From: Bacteroides sp. 214
GTDB taxonomy: Bacteria > Bacteroidota > Bacteroidia > Bacteroidales > Bacteroidaceae
NCBI RefSeq assembly: GCF_010501015.1
Contig: NZ_QVML01000005.1
Location: 1-64,000 of the forward strand
Length of the DNA: 64,000 nucleotides
Direction: 5' to 3'
The translations under genes were made by a program, and so were the position numbers. This document shows positions 7,501 through 15,144 of this stretch, in pieces. How positions within the stretch are numbered: position 1 is the first letter of the stretch; the number at the start of each line of letters is the position of its first letter. A model generated the notes under the pieces. The model had not been told where the DNA came from. It saw nothing but the letters and a program-made list of their open reading frames with translations, and did not search any database.

Positions 7501-9102
7501 ATGAAACTAAAAAGCTACATTGCCGCTCTCATTGTCTTTACAATGGCAGCGTGCACCCGCGAAGAAACACCAAACATCCCCACAGGAAAACCAGTAACCA
7601 TCACCGCAGGTATCAAACAGCAGGCAGACACGCGCATAAACTTTGAAGTAGGCGAGGATGCCACCAAAGTATTGTGGGCGGAGGACGATAAATTCACCAT
7701 CTGCTACGCGGACGACGAGAATTCGAACTTGCACATCTTCACCCTCGTCGGCGGCGCAGGAACCACCAGCGGAACATTCAATAACTATAGCCTGGGCGAC
7801 ATAGCCGTGCCCGAAGCAAACATCCACGCCGTGTATTACGGAAACTCCTCACTCCCCGTAAACACGCCGGGTATTAACACTGGCTTCGACTCGCAGGACG
7901 GCACCGCAACCAACTGCCACCTCATGGTAGCAACGGTAGATAACACCACCCCCGAGTTCACCAACTGGGGCGCGTTGAACTTCGCCTTCGAAAACAAAAC
8001 CGCCATCCTCGAAATAACGCTCAAAAACGCAGATATTAAAGATAAAACCTTAGAAAACATCAGCATATCAGCCGAAGGACTAGTTGAAATGGCTTATTAC
8101 ACCTTCGACGGAGGTGGCTGGACAAGCGTAGTTAAGAACGCAACCATCGAAATCGAAGCAAGTAGCCTTGCCGACAAGGATGGGTACCCCATCATCCGCA
8201 TTGCCCAACCGCCGCTTGGCGAAGCAACAGGCATCATCACCATAAACGCCACCTGCGGCGAGGTAGAATACACCGCCACACTGGAGAGCGGCAAGTTCGG
8301 TGCAGCAAAGATGTACATCGCCGAGACAAATATGACCGAGGTTGACAAAATAATGAAGTTCACCGTAGTGGCCGACGAAACAGATAAAGAGTTTACACTG
8401 CCATTCTACACCACCACCGGCTCGTACATCCTGACGGTGTTCTGGGGAGACGGCAACATGGGCACAATTGGCGCAGGCACGCTTAAGGAAGACGCCACCA
8501 CCAAGCATATCTACACTACCCCGGGCACCTACACCATCACCCTAATCAGCAGCGCGCCGTCTACAGAAGATCAAATGCCCGATTGGTACCTCCCCATCAC
8601 TGCAGCCAACAAAGCCATGCTGAAATCGATGGATACGCCCATGTTGAGGATGGCCGGCACCGATCTTTCTGATATGCTCTACGCGGGCATGCGCCTCGAA
8701 AGCATCCACCCAGCCCTGTTTGCCAAGAACACGGGTGCCACAATATTCACCGGCTGCTTCTACGAGTGCACTGCCCTGAAAGAAATACCCGCCGGGCTCT
8801 TCCACGGGCTGGAGGATGCCATGAACTTCCAGCATTGCTTCTATGGCTGCACCTCCGCCAAGGTAAATCCTGATATCTTCTGCAATGAGACCACAGAAAT
8901 GAGCACACGCTTCGCCGGCAAGGAGATAGTTTTCGACTATTGCTTCGGAAACGTGGGCAGCGCCATCACCGACGGCGATGCAGGCACCGCGCCAGCCTTG
9001 TGGAACTATATGGCCACGAAAAAAGACAGCAACAACTGCTTCACCGGCTGCTCGAACATGACGAATTACGCCATAATCCCCAACGAATGGAAAGGATTGT
9101 AA
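7501..9102 (+). CDS. Fimbrillin-like lipoprotein with PKD-like and DUF285-type regions
   Basis: This 533-aa lipoprotein (lipobox MAAC, Cys18, then TREE) has three parts. Residues about 25-280 resemble fimbrillin-family N-termini (KQQADTRINF, VLWAEDDKFTI). Residues about 285-345 look like a PKD-type beta-sandwich (FWGDGNMGTI, then HIYTTPGTYTITL). The last 170 residues carry Cys-rich leucine-rich-like repeats (GCFYECTALKEIP, HCFYGCTSAK, NCFTGCSNMT) of the DUF285/BspA-like kind. A surface adhesin is likely. It is a clear paralogue of the product at 9433-11028, with a small peptide gene between them. The DNA here is distinctly C- and G-rich compared with neighbours, suggesting a different origin from the operon at 1.7-5.6 kb. 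Confidence 0.85.
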   Translation: MKLKSYIAALIVFTMAACTREETPNIPTGKPVTITAGIKQQADTRINFEVGEDATKVLWAEDDKFTICYADDENSNLHIFTLVGGAGTTSGTFNNYSLGDIAVPEANIHAVYYGNSSLPVNTPGINTGFDSQDGTATNCHLMVATVDNTTPEFTNWGALNFAFENKTAILEITLKNADIKDKTLENISISAEGLVEMAYYTFDGGGWTSVVKNATIEIEASSLADKDGYPIIRIAQPPLGEATGIITINATCGEVEYTATLESGKFGAAKMYIAETNMTEVDKIMKFTVVADETDKEFTLPFYTTTGSYILTVFWGDGNMGTIGAGTLKEDATTKHIYTTPGTYTITLISSAPSTEDQMPDWYLPITAANKAMLKSMDTPMLRMAGTDLSDMLYAGMRLESIHPALFAKNTGATIFTGCFYECTALKEIPAGLFHGLEDAMNFQHCFYGCTSAKVNPDIFCNETTEMSTRFAGKEIVFDYCFGNVGSAITDGDAGTAPALWNYMATKKDSNNCFTGCSNMTNYAIIPNEWKGL

Positions 9103-9138
9103 CCATAACCCCAAATATTCACTTTAACCCATATAATA

Positions 9139-9306
9139 ATGAAAGCAAATTATCAAACCCCCGCCATCGAAGTAATTAAACTCGAAAGCGAAGGCATCAT
9201 CGCCGCCAGCATCCAGGGCCTGCCCAACGAAGATTGGGGCATCTACGTCCAAAACCCCGCCGCAGGCGAAGTAATAAACAATATTAACCCAGACAATAAA
9301 GCGTAA
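9139..9306 (+). CDS. Small YxxPxIEVI-motif peptide (55 aa)
   Basis: This short gene starts at the ATG at 9139 and ends with TAA at 9304-9306. Its N-terminus, MKANYQTPAIEVIKLESEG, matches the Y-x2-P-x-IEVI-x4-E pattern of the peptides at 3157-3393 and 5416-5646, followed by IIAAS as in the 78-aa member (VMAAS). The rest is different and lacks the LEDMLNDL tail. It lies 36 nt after one lipoprotein gene and before its paralogue. Finding the same peptide type in two unrelated-looking lipoprotein clusters makes it credible as a gene despite its size. Its function is unknown. Confidence 0.72.
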   Translation: MKANYQTPAIEVIKLESEGIIAASIQGLPNEDWGIYVQNPAAGEVINNINPDNKA

Positions 9307-9317
9307 ACCAATGGATT

Positions 9318-9414
9318 TTACCGCAGAGTGACGCAGAGTTGCGCAGAGTTTCAAGTACCATGCGGCATCGCAACTAAAAACTCCGCGAAACTCCGCGTAC
9401 TCTGCGGTGAAAAA
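9318..9414. repeat. Long inverted repeat of CGCAGAGT words
   Basis: The left arm (9318-9352, containing accgcagagt, gacgcagagt, tgcgcagagt) pairs with the right arm (9377-9414, actccgcgaaactccgcgta then ctctgcggtg) around a loop of about 25 nt. Within each arm the word recurs every 10 bp. The element occupies the whole gap between the peptide gene and the next lipoprotein gene. It would form a strong hairpin in mRNA and could reduce read-through or protect the upstream transcript. The layout resembles dispersed palindromic elements of Bacteroides genomes. Confidence 0.8.
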
Positions 9415-9432
9415 ACCAATAACCAACAGTAT

Positions 9433-11028
9433 ATGAAAGCAAAAATCTTATTAGCCGCCGCCCTCGCCATCAGCATGGCAGCGTGCACCCAAGACGACAA
9501 CACCGAAGCCCTCGCAGGCAAACCGGTAACCATCACCGCAGGCATCAACCAAAAGGCAGACACACGAGTGGACTTCAACGTAGGCGAAACATCGACCCAA
9601 GTGCTCTGGAAGGAGGGCGACACCTTCAGCATCCACTACGAAGGCGCCGCATCCGCCCTGTATGAATTCGCGCTCGACCCTAATGACGCAGGAAAAACCA
9701 GCGGAGCATTCACCTGCCAAAACCTGCCCGCAGGCGACGTGCCCACAAAAGCCATCCATGCATGCTATTATGGTGGGAGTGTTACATATGCCGACGTAAA
9801 GACCTATCTAGCCGCCTTCTACTTGCAAGACGGAACAGGAGTCAGCTCCCACTTCATGGGAGCAACGGTAGACAACACCTCGGGCAACATCAAGGAGTGG
9901 AAAGATTTGGACTTCAACTTCGAGAACAAAACAGCTATGCTCGAGTTGACGCTCAAAAACCCAGCCTTCGACAAGGCATTCATCAGCAACATCACCCTCA
10001 CTGCCCCCGGATTGGTGAGCAGTGCCAAGTACACCTTCGCCACCGGCGAGTGGACGAACCCCAGCATCGGTACAACCATCAAAATCAGCGATATCTCTTA
10101 CAATACCGGCGAAGAATTCACCATCTACGTAGCCCAACCCGTGCTGCCCGACGTTGCAACAGGCCCCATCACCATAACCGCCACCGCCGGCGGCACGGAT
10201 TACACCGCCATACTGAAGAGCGGCAAGTTCGGCGCAGCAAAAATGTACATCGCCGAAGCCACCATGACCGAGGCCGACAAAACAATGGCGTTTACCGTAG
10301 TGGCCGACGAAACAAACAAGGAGATTACACTACCATTCACCGGCACCTCCGGCGATTACACCCTGACGGTGAACTGGGGAGACGGCACCATAAGCACAAT
10401 CGACCCCAGAACCAATGCGGAAGTAACCACCACGGCGCACACCTACGCTGCGGCAGGCACATACACGGTGAACCTGACCAGCACCGCAGCGTCAACCGCC
10501 GTGCAGATGCCCAAATGGGACCTCTCCGTCGGCGCAGACATCGGCGCCATGCTGAAATCCATGGATACGCCCATGCTGAAGATGAACGCCGACGATTTTT
10601 TCTATTTATTCTCCGAATGCAAGAAGCTCGAAACCATCCCGGCAGATCTGTTTGCAAAGAATAAGACCGCCACAAGCTTCAACATGTGCTTCTACAGCTG
10701 CACCGCCCTGAAAGAAATACCCAACGGGCTCTTCCACGGGCTGGATGATGTCACGAGCTTCGCCGGCTGCTTCTATGGCTGCACCGCCGCCAAGGCAAAC
10801 CCCTACATCTTCTGGCCCGAAGGTACAGATTTGACCACGTACTTCGCCAGCAGGACGATAGGCTTCTCGAATTGCTTCTATAACGTAGGCAGCAACCTCC
10901 AAAGCGGCTATGCAGGCGTCCCCCCAGCCCTGTGGAATTGTACGTTCGCAGGTGTTACCAAGACCAACTGCTTCGACGGATGCGAAAACATGACGAATTT
11001 CGCCGATATCCCCGACGATTGGAAGTGA
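9433..11028 (+). CDS. Fimbrillin-like lipoprotein, paralogue of 7501-9102
   Basis: The 531-aa product begins at ATG 9433, which gives a proper lipoprotein signal (MKAKILLAAALAISMAAC, Cys18, then TQDD). A longer in-frame start at 9328 would add the translated inverted repeat and bury the signal. The domain order matches the paralogue: fimbrillin-like N-terminus (NQKADTRVDF, VLWKEGDTFSI), PKD-like segment (NWGDGTISTI, then HTYAAAGTYTVNLT) and a Cys-containing DUF285-like C-terminus (MCFYSCTALKEIP, GCFYGCTAAK, NCFDGCENMT). The two genes look like a tandem duplication that diverged. A surface adhesin role is likely, with ligand unknown. Composition is C-rich like its paralogue. Confidence 0.85.
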   Translation: MKAKILLAAALAISMAACTQDDNTEALAGKPVTITAGINQKADTRVDFNVGETSTQVLWKEGDTFSIHYEGAASALYEFALDPNDAGKTSGAFTCQNLPAGDVPTKAIHACYYGGSVTYADVKTYLAAFYLQDGTGVSSHFMGATVDNTSGNIKEWKDLDFNFENKTAMLELTLKNPAFDKAFISNITLTAPGLVSSAKYTFATGEWTNPSIGTTIKISDISYNTGEEFTIYVAQPVLPDVATGPITITATAGGTDYTAILKSGKFGAAKMYIAEATMTEADKTMAFTVVADETNKEITLPFTGTSGDYTLTVNWGDGTISTIDPRTNAEVTTTAHTYAAAGTYTVNLTSTAASTAVQMPKWDLSVGADIGAMLKSMDTPMLKMNADDFFYLFSECKKLETIPADLFAKNKTATSFNMCFYSCTALKEIPNGLFHGLDDVTSFAGCFYGCTAAKANPYIFWPEGTDLTTYFASRTIGFSNCFYNVGSNLQSGYAGVPPALWNCTFAGVTKTNCFDGCENMTNFADIPDDWK

Positions 11029-11045
11029 TTGTAACAATAAACCCA

Positions 11046-11114
11046 CATTGCAAGCAAGAAACAGATAAAATTCACCCTTGCGATGCGCATTGCAAGCAAG
11101 GAAATAACTAAAAT
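11046..11114 (+). repeat. Direct repeat cattgcaagcaag, two copies 42 bp apart
   Basis: The word cattgcaagcaag with a similar flank (aaacagataaaat or gaaataactaaaat) starts at 11046 and 11088. It lies in the gap after the lipoprotein gene. No gene or clear terminator is visible between 11029 and 11197. Confidence 0.55.
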
Positions 11115-11197
11115 CAATTAAATAATTATCAAAACAAAAATACGAAGCATTAATTTAACGCGAAACTCGCGTTTAATAACCCACAAAAACCAATGAA

Positions 11198-11632
11198 ATG
11201 AAAACAGAAATCGATTACACCCAAGCACCCCATAACTATACAATATGCCTTAATCAGGAATGTCTCCAAGCAGACACTTGTTTAAGACAACTTGTAGAAA
11301 GAAGCATACCAGACCACATTCAAAGATGCTCCGTCGTCATGCCTAAATATTTGGCTTCGCTTAAAGGTGCTTGCCCACTTTATCATTCATCTGCCAAAGT
11401 GCGTTTTGCTCAAGGCTTTATTAAAATGATAGAGCATCTACCCTACAAACAAATGCGAATGGTTATTGCCCAATTATCAGCTCATTTTGGTCGGAGAACC
11501 TACTATAGGGTTCGTAAAGGAGAACGTCTACTCTCTCCATCCGAACAAAGAAGCGTTTTGGATATACTTAAAAGTTGTGGCGTGTCTCATCCTCAAGAAT
11601 TCGACGCATACATAGAATTGTATAATTGGTAA
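11198..11632 (+). CDS. DUF6078-like protein
   Basis: This 144-aa protein has a Cys pattern near the N-terminus (CLNQECLQADTCLRQL) and the central phrase GACPLYHSSAKVRFA, followed by MIEHLPYKQ, HFGRRTYYRVRKGERLLSP and an acidic aromatic end. This order is typical of the DUF6078 family of Bacteroidales. The Cys spacing might bind metal, but that is inference. No signal peptide or membrane segment is present. The family has no known function. The gene stands alone between the lipoprotein cluster and a palindrome array. Confidence 0.7.
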   Translation: MKTEIDYTQAPHNYTICLNQECLQADTCLRQLVERSIPDHIQRCSVVMPKYLASLKGACPLYHSSAKVRFAQGFIKMIEHLPYKQMRMVIAQLSAHFGRRTYYRVRKGERLLSPSEQRSVLDILKSCGVSHPQEFDAYIELYNW

Positions 11633-11668
11633 GCTATCTTTCTTTAGCTTTTTTATTCATGCAGTGGT

Positions 11669-11757
11669 AAGTTGTGCCAACGCGTTGGCACTGTCGTGCC
11701 ACCGTTGATGCACAATAGTGCCAACGCGTTGGCACAACTTTGCCAGTAGCGTGGCAC
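11669..11757. repeat. Four-unit palindrome array (GTGCCAACGCGTTGGCAC), 22 bp period
   Basis: The perfect 18-bp palindrome GTGCCAACGCGTTGGCAC occurs at 11674-11691 and 11718-11735. A degenerate copy (gtgccaccgttgatgcac) sits exactly midway at 11696, and a fourth (ttgccagtagcgtggcac) at 11740. Unit starts are therefore 22 bp apart with 4-bp spacers. The outer flanks aagtt and aactt extend the symmetry. The rest of 11633-11923 holds no gene. Confidence 0.85.
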
Positions 11758-11871
11758 AGGTATAGCCCTTTTAACATCTTCGCTCTTTATTGATAACAAA
11801 TTTGTTGCCCGTTAGCCATTTTTTCTCCCTCTTGTGAAACAAAACTTAAGCCTTTGACGATTACTTCTTTT

Positions 11872-11879
11872 TATCTTTG
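11872..11879 (+). promoter_or_regulatory. -7 element for the GH43 gene
   Basis: TATCTTTG matches the Bacteroides -7 consensus 45 bp upstream of the ATG at 11924. A TTTG at 11853 is only 15 bp upstream, closer than the usual 19-21 bp. Confidence 0.5.
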
Positions 11880-11923
11880 TCGGAATTAGAACATATTTCT
11901 CAACCATCTTATACATTCAGATA

Positions 11924-13519
11924 ATGAAAAGAATTGTAACGCTATTAGCTTGTTTTGTTTTTGTAACCAATTGTGCACTCTTTGCGCAAGTTACCTTTAA
12001 AAACCCCATTATTACCGGTATGAATCCCGACCCCAGTATTTGCAGGGTGGGTGATGACTTCTATTTGGTAACCTCTACTTTCGAGTACTTTCCCGGACTA
12101 CCCATTTATCACAGTAAAGACTTGGTAAACTGGAAGATGATTGGTCATGCACTGACTACGCCCAAAAGCAACCCTTTGAAAGGAGCTAAGGCATCTTGGG
12201 GTGGGCAGTATGCTCCTACGCTTCGATATCACGATGGCACCTTTTATATTATCGGTACTAACTACGGTGGCGAAGGCTCACGCGGAATCTCTTATGTAAG
12301 CGCCAAAGACCCTGCCGGTCCTTGGTCGGACCCCATCTGGATAGGAGAGTGGTATGTTGACCCCTCACTCGATTTCATCGATGATAAAGTTTACTACCTC
12401 AGCCCCGACAATGCAGGCAACTTTCTACTGGGTACGATAGATTTAGAAACCGGAAAATTCATCGAACCGTTGCGTAAAGTGGCATCCGGATTGGGTGGCT
12501 CCTCACCCGAAGGACCTCACTTCTATAAAGTAGGTGATTACTACTACATTATGTCTGCCGAAGGCGGAACGGGATACGAGCATCGCGAAGTGATACAGCG
12601 TAGTAAATCGCCTTGGGGGCCTTATGAGCCAAGCCCAACGAACCCGGTGCTCTCCAATATGAATGTTCGTGAACATCCTTTCCATGCTATAGGACATGCC
12701 GATTTGGTGCAACTGAAAGATGGTAGCTGGTGGGCAGTTTGTTTGGGAATACGTCCGAAAAACGGAAAATTCCAGCATTTGGGACGCGAAACATTTCTGG
12801 CACCCATCACTTGGGATGCCAATGGGTGGCCCAAAGTAGGTACCGACGGCATTGTAAGAGAAGAGTTTCCCAAGCCCAACCTCCCCTTGCATGTGTGGGA
12901 AAAAGACCCTACCCGGGATCATTTCAACAGTACCGAATTAAAACTGTATTGGAACTTCCTCAGAAATCCCTATGCGAAAGACTGGTCGCTTACCGAAAGG
13001 CCTGGCTATTTGCGCCTCAACGGTTCGGAACTGAATTTCAGCCAGAACGATTCGCCTGCTTTTGTAGGCAGAAGGCAAACAGCTTTTGATATAACTGCCT
13101 CAGCGAAGGTAGACTTCACACCTGTAACCGATAACGAAGAGGCCGGACTGATAGTCAGGGCCGATGATAAAAACCACTACGATCTGCTCATTACCCGTTA
13201 TCACGGTAAGAGGGTTGTTATGCTCCGCAAGTATTTACAGGATAGAGTAGCCGAAGTAAATTATAAAGAGATTCCCAATGGGGAGATTGTATTGCAAATT
13301 ACTGCTACTGCTTCAGAATACAAATTTTGGGCGTATAAAGAAGGAAAAGATGCAAAGTTGGTAGGTACAGCCACCACTAAAGATGTATCGAACGAAAAGA
13401 TAGGTGGTTTTACCGGTGTATTCATTGGCATGTATGCCTCAGGAAATGGTAAAGCAAGTACAAATCCGGCGGATTTCGACTGGTTTGATTTTAAAGAAGG
13501 GGCGGAGAGGGGCAATTAA
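11924..13519 (+). CDS. Glycoside hydrolase family 43 (beta-xylosidase/arabinofuranosidase type)
   Basis: This secreted 531-aa enzyme has an N-terminal signal peptide ending near LFA-QV. The five-bladed propeller catalytic domain spans about residues 25-320. Three acidic residues can be placed: Asp36 in NPDPSI (base), Asp146 in YVDPSLDF (pKa modulator) and Glu196 in SPEGPHFY (acid). The C-terminal ~190 residues form a beta-sandwich typical of GH43 xylosidases. It probably releases xylose or arabinose from plant xylan fragments in the periplasm or at the surface. No SusC/SusD pair adjoins it, but an esterase remnant lies immediately downstream, so this may be what is left of a larger polysaccharide locus. 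Exact specificity cannot be read from sequence. Confidence 0.88.
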   Translation: MKRIVTLLACFVFVTNCALFAQVTFKNPIITGMNPDPSICRVGDDFYLVTSTFEYFPGLPIYHSKDLVNWKMIGHALTTPKSNPLKGAKASWGGQYAPTLRYHDGTFYIIGTNYGGEGSRGISYVSAKDPAGPWSDPIWIGEWYVDPSLDFIDDKVYYLSPDNAGNFLLGTIDLETGKFIEPLRKVASGLGGSSPEGPHFYKVGDYYYIMSAEGGTGYEHREVIQRSKSPWGPYEPSPTNPVLSNMNVREHPFHAIGHADLVQLKDGSWWAVCLGIRPKNGKFQHLGRETFLAPITWDANGWPKVGTDGIVREEFPKPNLPLHVWEKDPTRDHFNSTELKLYWNFLRNPYAKDWSLTERPGYLRLNGSELNFSQNDSPAFVGRRQTAFDITASAKVDFTPVTDNEEAGLIVRADDKNHYDLLITRYHGKRVVMLRKYLQDRVAEVNYKEIPNGEIVLQITATASEYKFWAYKEGKDAKLVGTATTKDVSNEKIGGFTGVFIGMYASGNGKASTNPADFDWFDFKEGAERGN

Positions 13520-13543
13520 GCTCTTATATAAATCAAGGCTACA

Positions 13544-13576
13544 GAGGCTGTCCTGAATGGGTTGGGATAGCCTCTT
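13544..13576 (+). terminator. Terminator after the GH43 gene
   Basis: gaggctgtcc (13544-13553) pairs with gggatagcctc (13564-13574) and is followed by TT. It lies 25 nt past the stop codon. The T run is short, so strength is uncertain. Confidence 0.55.
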
Positions 13577-13652
13577 AACAATATAACCCTTTATTCATAA
13601 CAAAAATTCCCCTGTCAATTTGTGTAAAAGCCCCACATGTGAAACATTATAA

Positions 13653-13883
13653 AAGGGACTGCAAATCCGTGGCAATAAGATAGAAGGACTCAAAATATCA
13701 GTAGATAATGGCGACTGGAAAGTAGTTAGCGGCAAGATAGAAGGAGATAAATTAGTGATATCGGCTAACGAATTACAATCTGCCACTAAAGTAAATATCA
13801 GTTATTGTTTTGATGACGACAGTATCGGGAATCTGTTTTCAACAGAAGGAGTTCCTGTGGTGGCGTTTAGGGCGGAGGTGTAG
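13653..13883 (+). pseudogene. Sialate O-acetylesterase C-terminal remnant
   Basis: The frame from 13653 to the TAG at 13881 encodes about 76 residues without a start codon. It includes GDKLVISANELQSATKVNIS and DDDSIGNLFSTEGVPVVAFR. The latter matches the usual C-terminus of SASA-family acetylesterases (NLyNxEGLPasPFR). A stop at 13650 and the absence of the SGNH-type catalytic part show that only the 3' end remains. It follows the GH43 gene directly and suggests a deletion within a former carbohydrate-utilisation cluster. Confidence 0.75.
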
Positions 13884-13936
13884 GAAGACTAAAACAAAGG
13901 CGTATCAATTTTGAATACGCCTTTGTTATTTACTTA

Positions 13937-14719
13937 TTAAATTTTCTTTCCGATATAGAACGCATAACCATAAAAGGCTTTGTATTTGTGATACAAGCTC
14001 TCTTCATAGCGTTGCCCGGCAATGAGTTTCTCTGCCGTTGGGTTACCTGCATACTTCTTTAAGAAATTTTCTTGTGCTACACTACATGGCTTGTAGAAAT
14101 GCTCTGTCCAACAATTCTCGGGAATGATAAATGTGGCAACAGGTACATATCCTGCCTTTTGCAACTGAGCAACCTTGTTTGGAATGGTATCTATCTCAGG
14201 ATAATTTGCCATCCAGAAATCGGTAATCTCATCAGGACGCTCATCAGTAAACCATGATGCTTCGGATGCGGCAATGTAACCACCCTGTTTTAGATACTGT
14301 TTCCACTCATTTAGACCCCGTTCGAAGCCGATATTGTAGATAGCGCCTTCCGACCAGATTAGGTCTAAAGATTCTTTTTCAAAAGGAAGATTGTCCATTG
14401 ATCCAACTAAACCTTTTACTCGATCTTGCAGACCTAACTGTTCTGCATTGCGATTGAAGATGTGGATGAAATCAGGAAACAAATCGAGTCCGGTAACTTT
14501 TCCCGGAACATGTTGAGCCAATACCATCGTTTGTCCACCTGTTCCACAACCCAGATCGGCAATGCGAGATTCTTCCGTGAGATTATCAATAAAGCTTAAT
14601 GCTTTGATCGTTGTTTCGGGGCTTCCAGGCCCTTGGCGTTCTACATTGGCGAAGTATTCGCAAATAAGATTGAAGTCGAATTCATGGATAGAGTGAACTG
14701 AATTATTATTATTACTCAT
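13937..14719 (-). CDS. Class I SAM-dependent methyltransferase
   Basis: This 260-aa soluble methyltransferase shows motif [16 protein letters not shown], the acidic ribose-binding residue in [10 protein letters not shown], and motif [25 protein letters not shown]. The substrate-binding C-terminal half ([20 protein letters not shown] onward) resembles Bacteroides UbiE/COQ5-like methyltransferases of unknown substrate. It is a single-gene unit whose coding region is preceded by an approximately 190-nt leader with competing hairpins. The tRNA-Phe gene and its terminator lie upstream on the same strand. Small-molecule methylation is likely, but the substrate cannot be deduced. Confidence 0.85.
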   Translation of the reverse strand: MSNNNNSVHSIHEFDFNLICEYFANVERQGPGSPETTIKALSFIDNLTEESRIADLGCGTGGQTMVLAQHVPGKVTGLDLFPDFIHIFNRNAEQLGLQDRVKGLVGSMDNLPFEKESLDLIWSEGAIYNIGFERGLNEWKQYLKQGGYIAASEASWFTDERPDEITDFWMANYPEIDTIPNKVAQLQKAGYVPVATFIIPENCWTEHFYKPCSVAQENFLKKYAGNPTAEKLIAGQRYEESLYHKYKAFYGYAFYIGKKI

Positions 14720-14741
14720 GATGTTTATATATTATTGTTTT

Positions 14742-14921
14742 GACACTGAGGTAGGAGGTAAGCACCTATCACATGTCGTTATTTGTTGTAATATGTATAT
14801 ATGAAAATAACCCGGGCAAGAATATGCCTGAGTATAAATTAAGGGATAACCTTGACAGAACGCCAAAGGTTATTTACTTCACCAAATCCTTCTTTGTTTT
14901 TAGCATAGGGTGGCAAAGATA
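14742..14921 (-). promoter_or_regulatory. Promoter and structured leader of the methyltransferase
   Basis: The minus strand has TATCTTTG at 14921-14914, so the mRNA would carry a leader of about 190 nt. In the leader, aaggttat (14866-14873) can pair with ataacctt (14846-14853) or, extended, with aataacc (14806-14812), so the two stems exclude each other. A third stem closes gaca (14742) with tgtc (14774) around an inner aggt/acct hairpin. This could be a cis-regulatory RNA. I do not recognise a known riboswitch class. Confidence 0.4.
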
Positions 14922-14940
14922 ATAGTTTTTGGGATTTTCA

Positions 14941-14980
14941 AAAAAAAATATCCTTGAAATATATTGTATTTCAAGGATAT
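14941..14980 (-). terminator. Terminator of tRNA-Phe
   Basis: tatttcaaggatat (14967-14980) pairs with atatccttgaaata (14948-14961). On the minus strand the stem is followed by a run of eight T residues. It lies about 25 nt beyond the 3' end of the tRNA. Confidence 0.85.
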
Positions 14981-15006
14981 ACTTTGTTTTTCTACTCTTA
15001 AAGGAG

Positions 15007-15079
15007 TGGTATCACCAGGAATCGAACCGGGGACACAAGGATTTTCAGTCCTTTGCTCTACCAACTGAGCTATGATACC
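15007..15079 (-). tRNA. tRNA-Phe (GAA)
   Basis: The minus strand folds as a 73-nt cloverleaf. The acceptor arm pairs GGTATCA with TGATACC, the D arm has AGCTCAGTTGGTAGAGC, the anticodon arm is GGACTGAAAATCC with anticodon GAA, and the T arm is CCCCGGTTCGATTCCTGG. The discriminator is A and the CCA end is not encoded. It is a single tRNA with its own terminator. Confidence 0.95.
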
Positions 15080-15144
15080 TTAACCGTTTGCAAGTGCAAA
15101 AATAGAGAAACTTTTTGAAATTCAAAAGAGTTTCTTCTAAGTAA

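Noticed and set aside
9328..9432. N-terminal extension of the lipoprotein at 9433-11028
   Set aside because: It translates the inverted repeat and would place the lipoprotein signal internally.
14742..14921. SAM riboswitch before the methyltransferase
   Set aside because: Competing hairpins exist, but I could not match the core of any known SAM-binding class, so it is listed only as an unassigned leader.
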